NCBI RefSeq assembly: GCF_000473065.1
Contig: NZ_AXAZ01000034.1
Location: forward strand, 18,068 to 82,067
Reading direction: 5' to 3'
Origin: Bradyrhizobium sp. WSM1743
GTDB taxonomy: Bacteria > Pseudomonadota > Alphaproteobacteria > Rhizobiales > Xanthobacteraceae
Length of the DNA: 64,000 nt
In this document: positions 43,079-51,968 of the stretch, piece by piece
Numbering within the stretch: the stretch's first letter is position 1
Layout: each line of letters starts with the position of its first letter
Notes under the pieces: model-generated
Database searches by the model: none
The model's input: only the letters and a program-made list of their open reading frames with translations
Told to the model about the DNA's origin: nothing
Position numbers and translations under genes: made by a program

Positions 43079-45316
43079 TTGCAGAGCAGTGCCGGCGCGC
43101 GCGCATACCAGAATGCGCGACTGGAGAAGAAGCTGAAGAAGCAGGCGGACGCCGTCATGGCCTTCGCGATCGAGGCACTCGGGCAGGGCAGATTTGCCGA
43201 GGCCGAGACACTCTGCCGCGAGATCTTGAAAGAGGTTCCGGATCATTTCCACGCCACGCACCTGCTCGGCCTGCGCGCGTTTGATGGCGGGCGGCTCGAT
43301 GAGGCGGCATTCCTGCTCGAGCGTGCGACCGCGCTCGATCCGCGCTCGCCCGATGCGCATGGCAATCTCGGGGCTGTATATTTCGCGATCGAGAAATTTA
43401 ACGATGCCCGCGCGTGCCAGGAGAAGGCCATTGCGCTGAAGCCGAATTGTCCGATCACCCTGACCAATCTCGGCAATACGCTGCTGCACATCGGCCTCGG
43501 CAAAGAGGCGATCGGACTGCACGAACGCGCGATCAGGCTGAAGCCGGACTATGCCGATGCATATTGCAACCGCGGCATGACGGAACTGATGACAGGCCAG
43601 TTCGAGCGCGCCAAAGAGAGCTTCGACCGCGCCCTGTCACTTCAGCCACGTCACGCGGAAGCGATCGCCGGCAAGGGCATGGTGAGCCTCGAGCTACGGC
43701 ATTTCGAGGAGGCGGCTGCCGCCCTCGACGCAGCGCTCGCGATCAAGCCAGGTTCACCTAGGATTCTGCTGCAGCGCGGACGGCTCAATCTCAGTCTGTC
43801 CCGGCTGGAGCAGGCGGCTGCAGACCTCGATGCGGCGCTGGCGCAATCGCCACGGCTCGAGCTCGCGCTGTGCTGGAGGGCGCAGATCGACATTCTCGCG
43901 GGGAACACGGCGCGGGCGATGGCGGGCGTCAAGACGCTGCTCGAGGTCAATCCGCGATCCGAGATGGGATTGGCGCTTCTGGCGGCTTGCTATGTGAACC
44001 AGGGAGACATCGCGACGGCGCTCCAGCATCTCGACGCGGCGCTGGAGATCGCGCCGGACTTTCCGGAGGCGATCGGATACAAGATCTTCGTGCTGGATTA
44101 TCTGCCGCAGGCCGATTTCGCAGCCCAGCAGGCGGCGCGAAGATACTGGTGGGATGCGATCGGCGCCAAGCTTCCGCAGAGGACGCTGTTGCCGCGCAAG
44201 CTCGATCCGGACCGGCGGATCGTGATCGGATACGTCGCGTCCGAGTTCAGGAACCACTCGGCTGCGTACTCTCTGCTGCCGGTGCTGCGCCATCATGATC
44301 ACGCCAGGTTCAAGGTCGTCTGCTATTCCTGCTGGCCGTTGCAGGATGAGATGACGGAGAGCTTCAAGCCGCTCGCGGACGTCTGGGTCGATGCGGCGCA
44401 GCTTTCGGACGACGAGCTGGCCGATCGTATTCAGGCCGATGGGATCGATATTCTGGTCGATGTGTCCGGGCACACCACCGGCAGCAGGCTTCATGTCTTC
44501 GCCCGCAAGCCGGCCCCCATCCAGGTCACGGGTTTCGGGCACGCTACCGGGACGGGCCTTCAGACCATGGACCATGTGCTCGCCGACCCGATCTTCATTC
44601 CGCAATCGGCGCGGCATCTGCTGGCCGAAAAGGTCTATGATCTGCCCTGCCTGATCACGATCGATCCCATCCTGGACGCACCGCCTTCGGAGCTTCCCAT
44701 GCTCCGCAACGGTCATGTGACTTTTGGCGTGTTCAACCGCATCTTCAAGATATCGGACGAGGCCATCGGGGTGTGGTCGAAGGTGATGTGCGCGGTGAGC
44801 GGTTCGAAGATCATCATCAAGAACGGGCTGCTTGACGATACCTTGCTGCGTGACCGTCTGGTCGCGCGGTTCGTGGAACGGGATATCCCCGAAGAAAACG
44901 TCATCTGCATGGGCTCGACCCCGCGCTCCGAGCATCTGCGGGTCTTTGCCAATGTCGACATTTCGCTCGACACGTTCCCGCAGAACGGCGGCATCAGCAC
45001 ATGGGAATCGCTCTATGCGGGCGTTCCCGTCGTCGCCAAGCTCGGCAACGGCGCCTCATCGCGCGCCGGCGGGTCGATCGTTGCGGCCGTTGGCCTCAAC
45101 GATTGGGTCGCCGAGGATGACGAAGGCTATGCCGCGATCGCGTGCAAATACGCGGCGCAGCCGGCTCATCTGGCGAAGCTCCGCGCAGAATTGCCGGCCC
45201 AGATCGCAGCTTCGCCCGCCGGCAATGTCGAGATCTACACGCGCAAGGTCGAGGCGGGTTATCGCCAGTTCTGGCGCGATTATTGTGCCGCGGCGAAAGG
45301 CGGAGACCTCGCCTAG
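43079..45316 (+). CDS. TPR-containing GT41 (SPINDLY-type O-linked) glycosyltransferase, copy 1
   Basis: The 745-residue protein has a TPR solenoid (about residues 20-340; repeats such as 'AHGNLGAVYFAIEKFNDARACQEKAIALKP') and a C-terminal GT41 domain from about residue 378: 'RIVIGYVASEFRNHSAA', 'DILVDVSGHTTGSRLHVFARKPAPIQVTGFGHATGTG', 'FGVFNRIFKISDEAIGVWSKVM', 'SKIIIKN' and 'DISLDTFPQNGGISTWESLYAGVPVV'. These are the steps of nucleotide-sugar binding in bacterial SPINDLY/OGT-like enzymes; the repeats would hold the protein substrate. It starts at TTG after GGAGAGA. It is the most divergent of three tandem copies. Substrates may be flagellin or surface proteins, which is inference. No signal peptide, so cytoplasmic. 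Confidence 0.9.
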   Translation: MQSSAGARAYQNARLEKKLKKQADAVMAFAIEALGQGRFAEAETLCREILKEVPDHFHATHLLGLRAFDGGRLDEAAFLLERATALDPRSPDAHGNLGAVYFAIEKFNDARACQEKAIALKPNCPITLTNLGNTLLHIGLGKEAIGLHERAIRLKPDYADAYCNRGMTELMTGQFERAKESFDRALSLQPRHAEAIAGKGMVSLELRHFEEAAAALDAALAIKPGSPRILLQRGRLNLSLSRLEQAAADLDAALAQSPRLELALCWRAQIDILAGNTARAMAGVKTLLEVNPRSEMGLALLAACYVNQGDIATALQHLDAALEIAPDFPEAIGYKIFVLDYLPQADFAAQQAARRYWWDAIGAKLPQRTLLPRKLDPDRRIVIGYVASEFRNHSAAYSLLPVLRHHDHARFKVVCYSCWPLQDEMTESFKPLADVWVDAAQLSDDELADRIQADGIDILVDVSGHTTGSRLHVFARKPAPIQVTGFGHATGTGLQTMDHVLADPIFIPQSARHLLAEKVYDLPCLITIDPILDAPPSELPMLRNGHVTFGVFNRIFKISDEAIGVWSKVMCAVSGSKIIIKNGLLDDTLLRDRLVARFVERDIPEENVICMGSTPRSEHLRVFANVDISLDTFPQNGGISTWESLYAGVPVVAKLGNGASSRAGGSIVAAVGLNDWVAEDDEGYAAIACKYAAQPAHLAKLRAELPAQIAASPAGNVEIYTRKVEAGYRQFWRDYCAAAKGGDLA

Positions 45317-45395
45317 GCCTGAACCGGATCTTGCCCTGAGCACCGGGAAACCCCGGGGAGCCTTGCCGCTCCAGCCGACCGGGCGGCCTGGACGA

Positions 45396-45440
45396 CGAAT
45401 CAGCTAGACTCTCCGTGCGGCCATCCTTCGGAGAGCAACC
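45396..45440 (+). promoter_or_regulatory. Duplicated leader of TPR/GT41 copy 2
   Basis: CGAATCAGCTAGACTC lies 45 nt before the TTG start, with TTCGGAGAG just upstream of it. Spacing and sequence match copy 3 (47746) almost exactly. TAGACT may be part of a -10 element. Confidence 0.65.
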
Positions 45441-47684
45441 TTGCAGAGCAGCGGCGCCGGCGCGCGCGCATTCCAGAACGCGCGATTGCAGAAGAAATTG
45501 ATGAAGCAGGCGGACGCGATCATCTCCGCCGCGGCGAGCGCCTATGGCCAGGGTCGACATGCCGAAACCGAGGCGCTCTGCCGCGAGATCCTGAAAGCGC
45601 TGCCGGACCATTTCGATGCCACGCATTTGCTCGGCCTGTGCGCGCATGACGGCAGGCGCCTGGAGGAGGCGCAACAGCTGCTCGAGCGCGCAATTGCGCT
45701 CGATCCGCGTTCGCACGAGGCCTACAGCAACCTCGCAACCGTCTACTTCGACCTGAAGAAATTCGAGGATGCGCGCAGGTGCCAGGAGAAGGCCATCGCG
45801 CTGAAGCCGAACTTTCCGCTGGCTCTCACCAACCTCGGCAATACGTTGCTGCACATGAATCTGCCCGCGCAGGCAATCGAATTGCACGATCGCGCCATCC
45901 GCCTGAAGCCGGACTATGCCGATGCCTTCTGCAATCGCGGCATGGCCGAACTGATGATGGGGCAGTTCGAGCGTGCCAACGAAAGTTTCGATCGCGCCTT
46001 GCTGTTTCAGCCGCGACACGCGGAAGCGATCGCCGGCAAGGGCATGGTGAGCATCGAGCGTCGGCACTACGATGAGGCGGAAGCCGCGCTGGCAGCAGGG
46101 CTCGCGATCAAGCCCAACTCGGCGAGGATGCTGGCGCAGCGCGGACGGCTCAATTTCGACCTGTCGCGCCTGGAGCAGGCGGCTGCCGATTTCGAGGCGG
46201 CGCTGGCGCAATCGCCTACGCTCGAGCTGGCGCTGCGCGGGAAGGCGCAGGTCAATATTCTGCTGGGAAACACGGCGCAGGCGATTGCGGCCGTCAACAC
46301 ATTGCTGGAGGAAAATCCGCAGTCCGAGATCGGAATGGCGCTGCTGGCATCGTGCTATGCGAGCCAGGGTGACATCGCGACGGCGCTTCAACACCTCGAT
46401 ACCGCGCTCGAGCTCAGCCCGGGCTATTCGGACGCGATCGCACGCAAGATCTTCTTGCTGGATTATCTTTCCGAAGCCGGTTTTGCGGTTCAGCAGGAGG
46501 CGCGAAGATCCTGGTGGGATGCGGTCGGCGCCAAATTGCCGCGAAGGATGTTGGCACAGCGCCAGCTCGATCCGGACAGGCGCATCGTGATCGGGTATGT
46601 CGCATCCGAATTCAGGAACCACTCGGCCGCGCTCACTCTGCTGCCGGTGCTGCGCCATCATGATCACACAAGGTTCGAGATCATCTGCTATTCCTGCTGG
46701 CCGTTGCCGGATGAGATGACTGAACGATTCAAGCCTCTGGCGGACGTCTGGGTCGACGCCGGGCAGCTTTCGGACGAAGAGCTGGCCGACCGCATCCAGG
46801 CGGACAATGTCGATATCCTGATCGACGTATCGGGGCATACGACCGGCAACAGGCTCCATGTTTTCGCTCGCAAGCCCGCGCCGATCCAGGTCACGGGTTT
46901 CGGACATGCCACGGGGACGGGCCTTCAGACCATGGACTATGTGCTCGCGGATCCGGTCTTCATTCCGCAATCGGCGCGCCATCTGCTGGCCGAGAAGGTT
47001 CACGATCTGCCATGCCTGATCACCATTGAACCCGTGCTGGACGTGCCGCCGTCGGAACTGCCCATGCTCCGCAACGGTTATGTGACCTTCGGCGTGTTCA
47101 ACCGCATCTACAAGATCTCGGACGAAGCCATCGGAGTGTGGTCGAAGGTGATGCGCGCGGTAACCGGATCGAAGATCATCATCAAGCACGGGCTGCTTGA
47201 CGATCCGTTGCTGCGCGACAGCCTGGTCGCGCGGTTCGTGGCGCGCGGCATCGCCGCGGAGAACATCACCTGCATGGGCTCGACCTCGCGCCACGAGCAT
47301 TTGCTGGCCTTCGCGAAGATCGACATTTCGCTCGATACGTTCCCGCAAAACGGCGGCGTCAGCACCTGGGAATCGCTCTATGCCGGCGTTCCGGTCGTCG
47401 CCAAGCTCGGCAACGGCGCCTCGTCGCGCGCCGGTGGCTCGATCGTGGCTGCCGTCGGCCTCAACGATTGGGTCGCCGAGGATGGCGAGGGTTATGCCGC
47501 GATCGCGTGCAAATTTGCGGCGCAGCCGGCTCAACTGGCGAAGCTGCGCGCAGAACTGCCGGCCCAGATCGCAGCTTCGCCGGCCGGCAATGTCGAGATC
47601 TACACGCGCAGGGTGGAGGCGGGGTATCGCCAGTTCTGGCGCGACTATTGTGCCGCGGCCTCGGAACGCGGCGACGTCGCTTAG
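45441..47684 (+). CDS. TPR-containing GT41 (SPINDLY-type O-linked) glycosyltransferase, copy 2
   Basis: The 747-residue protein is collinear with copy 1. The first 30 codons (QSSGAGARAFQNARLQKKL) and nearly the whole GT41 domain (from 'RIVIGYVASEFRNHSAALTLLPVL' to the end) match copies 1 and 3 with few changes, while the TPR part differs more, as if the repeats adapt to different substrates. Catalytic-region motifs are all present: 'SGHTTGNRLHVFARKPAPIQVTGFGHATGTG', 'SKIIIKHGLLDDPLLRDSLVARFVARG' and 'DISLDTFPQNGGVSTWESLY'. TTG start with GGAGAG. Same caution on substrate as for copy 1. Confidence 0.9.
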   Translation: MQSSGAGARAFQNARLQKKLMKQADAIISAAASAYGQGRHAETEALCREILKALPDHFDATHLLGLCAHDGRRLEEAQQLLERAIALDPRSHEAYSNLATVYFDLKKFEDARRCQEKAIALKPNFPLALTNLGNTLLHMNLPAQAIELHDRAIRLKPDYADAFCNRGMAELMMGQFERANESFDRALLFQPRHAEAIAGKGMVSIERRHYDEAEAALAAGLAIKPNSARMLAQRGRLNFDLSRLEQAAADFEAALAQSPTLELALRGKAQVNILLGNTAQAIAAVNTLLEENPQSEIGMALLASCYASQGDIATALQHLDTALELSPGYSDAIARKIFLLDYLSEAGFAVQQEARRSWWDAVGAKLPRRMLAQRQLDPDRRIVIGYVASEFRNHSAALTLLPVLRHHDHTRFEIICYSCWPLPDEMTERFKPLADVWVDAGQLSDEELADRIQADNVDILIDVSGHTTGNRLHVFARKPAPIQVTGFGHATGTGLQTMDYVLADPVFIPQSARHLLAEKVHDLPCLITIEPVLDVPPSELPMLRNGYVTFGVFNRIYKISDEAIGVWSKVMRAVTGSKIIIKHGLLDDPLLRDSLVARFVARGIAAENITCMGSTSRHEHLLAFAKIDISLDTFPQNGGVSTWESLYAGVPVVAKLGNGASSRAGGSIVAAVGLNDWVAEDGEGYAAIACKFAAQPAQLAKLRAELPAQIAASPAGNVEIYTRRVEAGYRQFWRDYCAAASERGDVA

Positions 47685-47745
47685 GCGCTGAGGACCGGAA
47701 AATCCCTGAGGCGATGCAGGTCCGGTGACCGGCCGGCCGGCCCTG

Positions 47746-47790
47746 CGAATCAGCTAGACTCGCTCCGGGCGATCCTCCGGAGAGAATACC
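47746..47790 (+). promoter_or_regulatory. Duplicated leader of TPR/GT41 copy 3
   Basis: CGAATCAGCTAGACTC lies 45 nt before the TTG start, followed by GATCCTCCGGAGAGA. It repeats the copy 2 leader at the same spacing, showing that the duplicated unit carries its own expression signals. Confidence 0.65.
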
Positions 47791-50034
47791 TTGCAGAGCA
47801 GCGGCGCCGGCGCGCGCGCATTTCAGAACGCGCGATTGCAGAAGAAGTTGAAGAAGCAGGCGGACGCCGTCATCGCTGCCGCGGCGAGCGCCTATGGCCA
47901 GGGCCGATATGCGGAGACCGAGGCGCTCTGCCGCCAGATACTGCAAGCCGTTCCCGATCATTTCGACGCCACGCACTTGCTCGGCCTGTGTGCGCAAAAC
48001 GGACGGCGCCTCGAGGAGGCGCTGCGGCTGCTCGAGCGCGCGATTGCGCTCGATCCTCGTTCGCACGAAGCCCATAGCCATCTCGGGAGCGTGCATTTCG
48101 ATCTCAGGAACCTCGAGGATGCGCGCCGGTGCCAGGAGAGGGCGATCGCGCTGAAGCCGAACTTTCCGCAGGGGCTGACCAATCTCGGCAATACGCTGCT
48201 CCACCTCGATCTCGCGGAGCAGGCGATCGAACTGTACGATCGCGCCATCAGGCTGAAGCCGGACCATGCCGATGCACTCTGCAATCGTGGCCTGGCAGAG
48301 CTGGCGCTGCGCCAGTTTGATGACGCCAAACAAAGTTTCGAGCGCGCGCTGGTGTTTCAGCCACGTCAGGCGGAAGCGCTTATCGGCAAGGGCGTGGTCA
48401 ATATCGAGCTCAAGCATTACGATGAAGCGGAAGCCGCGCTCGCGGCGGCGCTCGCGATCAGGCCTCATTCGGCCAAGGCCCTGGCGCACCGCGGACGGCT
48501 CAATTTCGAGCTGTCGCGGCTGAAACAGGCGGCAGCGGATTTCGATGCGGCGCTTGCGCTTTCGCCCAAGCTCGAGGTCGCCTTGCAGGGGAAGGCGCAA
48601 GTCAGCATCCAGCTGGGGAACACGGCTGAGGCGATTGCGGCCGTCAAAGTCCTGCTCGCGGAAAATCCGCGTTCCGCGATCGCGATGACGCTGCTGAGCG
48701 CCTGTTTCGCCAACCAGGGCGAGATCGCATCCACCATCGCGCATCTCGACGCCGCGCTGGCAATGGCGCCTGATAATGCGGACCTGATCGCGCGCAAGAT
48801 CTTCTTTCTGGACTTTCTCTCCGACGCCGATTTCGCGGTCCAGCAGGCCGCGCGCAAACATTGGTGGGACGCGATCGGGGCCACGTTGCCGCGAAGGACG
48901 TTGGCGCCGCGCCAGCTCGAGCCGGACAGGCGGATCGTGATCGGATATGTCGCTGCCGAGTTCTGGTACCACTCGGCGGCGTTCGCCCTGTTACCGGTGC
49001 TGCGCCATCATGATCACGCCAAGTTCGAGATCGTCTGCTATTCATGCTCGCCGCGACGCGATGAGACGACCGCCGAATTCAACTCGTTTGCGGACATCTG
49101 GGTCGATGCCTGGCAGCTTTCGGACGACGAGCTGGCCGACCGTATCCAGGCCGACAAGGTTGATATCCTGATCGACGTATCCGGACATTCGTCTGGTAAC
49201 AGGCTTCCTGTCTTCGCACGCAGGCCGGCGCCCATCCAGGTCACGGGTTTCGGACACGCCACCGGGACCGGCCTTCAGACCATGGATTACGTGCTCGCGG
49301 ATCCGATCTTCATTCCGCAATCGGCGCGGCATCTGCTGGCCGAAAAGGTCTATGATCTGCCGTGCCTGATCACCATCGATCCCATCCTGGATGTGCCGCC
49401 TTCGGAGCTTCCCATGCTCCGCAATGGCTATGTGACCTTCGGCGTGTTCAACCGCATCTACAAGATCTCGGACGAGGCCATCCTTGTGTGGTCGAAGGTG
49501 ATGCGCGCGGTGAGCGGTTCGAAGATCATCATCAAGCATACCCTGCTTGACGATCCCTTGTTGCGCGACAGCCTGGTCGCGCGGTTCGTGGCACAGGGGA
49601 TTGCCGAGGAGAACGTAATCTGCATGGGCTCGACCCCGCGCGCCGAGCATCTGCGGGCCTTTGCGAATGTCGACATTTCGCTCGACACGTTCCCCCAAAA
49701 TGGCGGAATCAGCACCTGGGAATCGCTCTACGCCGGCGTTCCGGTCGTCGCCAAGCTCGGCAGCGGCGCCTCGTCGCGCGCCGGCGGCTCGATCGTCGCG
49801 GCCGTTGGCCTCAACGATTGGGTCGCCGAGGATGACGAAGGCTATGCCGCGATCGCGTGCAAATACGCAGCGCAGCCGGCTCATCTGGCGAAGCTGCGCG
49901 CAGAATTGCCGGCCCAGATCGCAGCCTCGCCCGCCGGCAATGTCGAGATCTACACGCGCAAGGTCGAGGCGGGATATCGCCGGTTCTGGCGCGACTATTG
50001 TGCCGCGGGCTCGGAACGCGGCGACGTCGCATAA
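47791..50034 (+). CDS. TPR-containing GT41 (SPINDLY-type O-linked) glycosyltransferase, copy 3
   Basis: The 747-residue protein has the same N-terminal stretch and GT41 domain as copy 2. Differences concentrate in the TPR part and around 'CSPRRDETTAEFNSFADIWVDAWQL' and 'SGHSSGNRLPVFARRPAPIQ', where the copies 1 and 2 have 'CWPLQDEMTESFK' and 'SGHTTG.RLHVFARK'. So copy 3 has changed residues next to the sugar-nucleotide site (His to Pro). It starts at TTG 47791 after GGAGAGA. It ends 61 bp before the convergent cysteine synthase. Confidence 0.9.
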   Translation: MQSSGAGARAFQNARLQKKLKKQADAVIAAAASAYGQGRYAETEALCRQILQAVPDHFDATHLLGLCAQNGRRLEEALRLLERAIALDPRSHEAHSHLGSVHFDLRNLEDARRCQERAIALKPNFPQGLTNLGNTLLHLDLAEQAIELYDRAIRLKPDHADALCNRGLAELALRQFDDAKQSFERALVFQPRQAEALIGKGVVNIELKHYDEAEAALAAALAIRPHSAKALAHRGRLNFELSRLKQAAADFDAALALSPKLEVALQGKAQVSIQLGNTAEAIAAVKVLLAENPRSAIAMTLLSACFANQGEIASTIAHLDAALAMAPDNADLIARKIFFLDFLSDADFAVQQAARKHWWDAIGATLPRRTLAPRQLEPDRRIVIGYVAAEFWYHSAAFALLPVLRHHDHAKFEIVCYSCSPRRDETTAEFNSFADIWVDAWQLSDDELADRIQADKVDILIDVSGHSSGNRLPVFARRPAPIQVTGFGHATGTGLQTMDYVLADPIFIPQSARHLLAEKVYDLPCLITIDPILDVPPSELPMLRNGYVTFGVFNRIYKISDEAILVWSKVMRAVSGSKIIIKHTLLDDPLLRDSLVARFVAQGIAEENVICMGSTPRAEHLRAFANVDISLDTFPQNGGISTWESLYAGVPVVAKLGSGASSRAGGSIVAAVGLNDWVAEDDEGYAAIACKYAAQPAHLAKLRAELPAQIAASPAGNVEIYTRKVEAGYRRFWRDYCAAGSERGDVA

Positions 50035-50095
50035 TTGGGCCGAACCGCGGGCGCCGCGTGGGCAAGCGTCCCGAACGCGAGCCTTCCCGCGACGA

Positions 50096-51130
50096 TCACA
50101 CGAAGGGCGGCTTGATGTTGCTGCGCTTCTCCAGCCACTCCGGCACCGGCAGGTTCTTAGCGCGCATGAAGTCCGCGTTGAACAGCTTCGACAGATAGCG
50201 GCTGCCGGAATCGCACAGCACGGTGACGATCGTCTTGCCGGGCCCGAGCTGCTTTGCAAGTCGCATCGCGCCGACGACATTGATGCCCGTCGAGCCGCCC
50301 AGGCACAGGCCTTCGTGCTGGAGCAGCTCGTAGATCGCGCTGACGGCCTCAGTGTCGGGAATGAGATAGGCGTCATCGACCTTGGCGGTCTCGACGATCG
50401 CAGTTGCACGGTTGAGGCCGATGCCCTCGGTGATCGAGCCGCCGGTCGTCGCCTTGGGATCGCCGGTCCTGAAATATTCGTACATGCCGGCGCCATGCGG
50501 ATCGGCGCAGGCGATGCGGATGTTCTTGTTCTTCTCTTTCAGATAGCGGCTGACGCCGGCCAGCGTGCCGCCGCTGCCGACCGAACAGACGAAGCCGTCG
50601 ACCTTGCCGCCGGTCTGCTCCCAGATCTCAGGCCCTGTGGATTCGTAGTGGGCCTTGGCGTTGTCGAGGTTGTTCCACTGATCGGCGAACAGCACGCCAT
50701 TGGGTTCGGTCTTGCGCAGCTCGTCGGCGAGACGCCGGCCGACATGCTGGTAGTTGTTGGGGTTGGCATAGGGCAGGGCCGGCACCTCAATCAGTTCGGC
50801 GCCGCACAGTGTCAAGAAATCCTTCTTCTCCTGGCTCTGCGTCTCCGGGATCACGATCAGCGTGCGGTAGCCGCGCGCGCTCGCCACGACCGCGAGCCCG
50901 ATGCCGGTATTGCCGGCGGTCGCTTCCACCACGAGACCGCCGGGCTTGAGCTCGCCACGCTTCTCCGCCTCCAGGATCATCCATTTGCCGGCGCGGTCCT
51001 TGACCGACTGGCCCGGATTCATGAACTCGGCCTTGCCGAGAATGGTGCATCCGGTCAGTTCCGAGGCGCGCTTCAGCTTGATCAGCGGGGTGTTGCCGAT
51101 GGCTTCGACAACGTCGTTGCGAATGGTCAT
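50096..51130 (-). CDS. cysK: Cysteine synthase A (O-acetylserine sulfhydrylase)
   Basis: The 344-residue fold-type II PLP enzyme forms cysteine from O-acetylserine and sulphide. Lys44 in 'NPGQSVKDRAGKWM' binds PLP; 'EATAGNTGIGLA' is the substrate loop (T-x-G-N-T-G), 'SVGSGGTLAGVSRYLKE' the phosphate-binding loop and 'CLGGSTGINVVGA' the other cofactor contact. An insertion of ~20-30 residues relative to E. coli CysK, with 'FADQWNNLDNAKAHYESTGPEIWEQ', matches the alphaproteobacterial CysK/CBS-like type. The frame extends upstream to 51244 without a ribosome site; ATG 51130 is the likely start. Confidence 0.92.
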   Translation of the reverse strand: MTIRNDVVEAIGNTPLIKLKRASELTGCTILGKAEFMNPGQSVKDRAGKWMILEAEKRGELKPGGLVVEATAGNTGIGLAVVASARGYRTLIVIPETQSQEKKDFLTLCGAELIEVPALPYANPNNYQHVGRRLADELRKTEPNGVLFADQWNNLDNAKAHYESTGPEIWEQTGGKVDGFVCSVGSGGTLAGVSRYLKEKNKNIRIACADPHGAGMYEYFRTGDPKATTGGSITEGIGLNRATAIVETAKVDDAYLIPDTEAVSAIYELLQHEGLCLGGSTGINVVGAMRLAKQLGPGKTIVTVLCDSGSRYLSKLFNADFMRAKNLPVPEWLEKRSNIKPPFV

Positions 51131-51968
51131 GTCGGGGGAAATCACTACCAAGGGGTTGATCAGGTTTTGCCAGAACCTAGTGCTTGGGAGGCCAAAGGGG
51201 AAGGCTTTTGCGTTGCGGCGAACCGGGCCGAAACGCCCGCCCAATCAGTGATATGGTTGAGAGGCGAGACCGGCGATGATGCGCTCGGCCGCGAGGCGGG
51301 ATATCGGGAGGAGGAAATGACCGAACTCCGTCAGGGCGCGACACGATAACGCTCGTGATGAGCGGTCTTGCGATCAGTTTTTGCCACGGGCGACACCGGT
51401 CGCGACAGGGTGCGTGATGCTTCGGCGTCGGGATTGGGCTCCCTCTCCCGCTTGCGGGGGAGGGTTGGGGTGGGGGTGTCTCCGCGGTGGGATTGTCGAG
51501 AAATGCAGAGGCTGTCCCTGGGTGGCAAGAGCCCTCACCCGCCGCGCGCGGGACGATGCTTCGCATCGCCCGGGGCGCGTCGGCCTCTCCCGCAAGCCAA
51601 GCGGGAGAGGCGAAGCGAGCCGCGGCCAATCCTCGTGAAATCCATGTGCAATGCCTTGCAGCAACGGGTGTGGCAGCAATATCACATGAAATCTTGGTAA
51701 GCTTGCTCACGTTTCTCGATGTTACGTAGCGAGAGAAGTCACTGCGAGACAGGCACATTTTACATTTTTGTCAGTCCGCTCCGGTTTGGTTGGCACGGGC
51801 ATCTCGCAATTGCGGCACTGTCCCGCCGTTCCGCGCCCGGCTAGTATGGATCTCAGGTTCCGCAGAAAGCACCACCGCTGTGAGCGCGTTATCCAAAGCC
51901 TCCCGATTGTCCCGCCGCGAATCGGTTAATCCGGTTGCACGGCGGCGATTCGATCTGCCCGGCGGGGG
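51131..51968. other. Divergent intergenic region cysK-efflux operon
   Basis: The 838 bp hold a repeat (51441-51610), a ten-codon ATG frame at 51317-51349 with a strong GGGAGGAGGAA site before it, and then about 340 bp that should include the efflux promoter. I see no regulator gene, which is unusual beside an RND operon. No terminator or palindrome stands out in the last 340 bp. Confidence 0.5.
51441..51610. repeat. Paired palindromic repeat, second copy of the CTCTCCCGC family
   Basis: CCCTCTCCCGCTTGCGGGGGAG at the left and CCTCTCCCGCAAGCC...GCGGGAGAGG at the right are variants of the 34942-35046 element, with a longer spacer that also contains 'GAGCCCTCACCCG'. It is a longer, more degenerate member. 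Confidence 0.7.

Noticed and set aside
45096..47534. Very long minus-strand reading frame (about 812 codons) opposite GT41 copies
   Set aside because: It is antisense to two coding regions with clear protein families, its product is His/Arg/Asp-rich without motifs, and such shadows are expected at this GC content.
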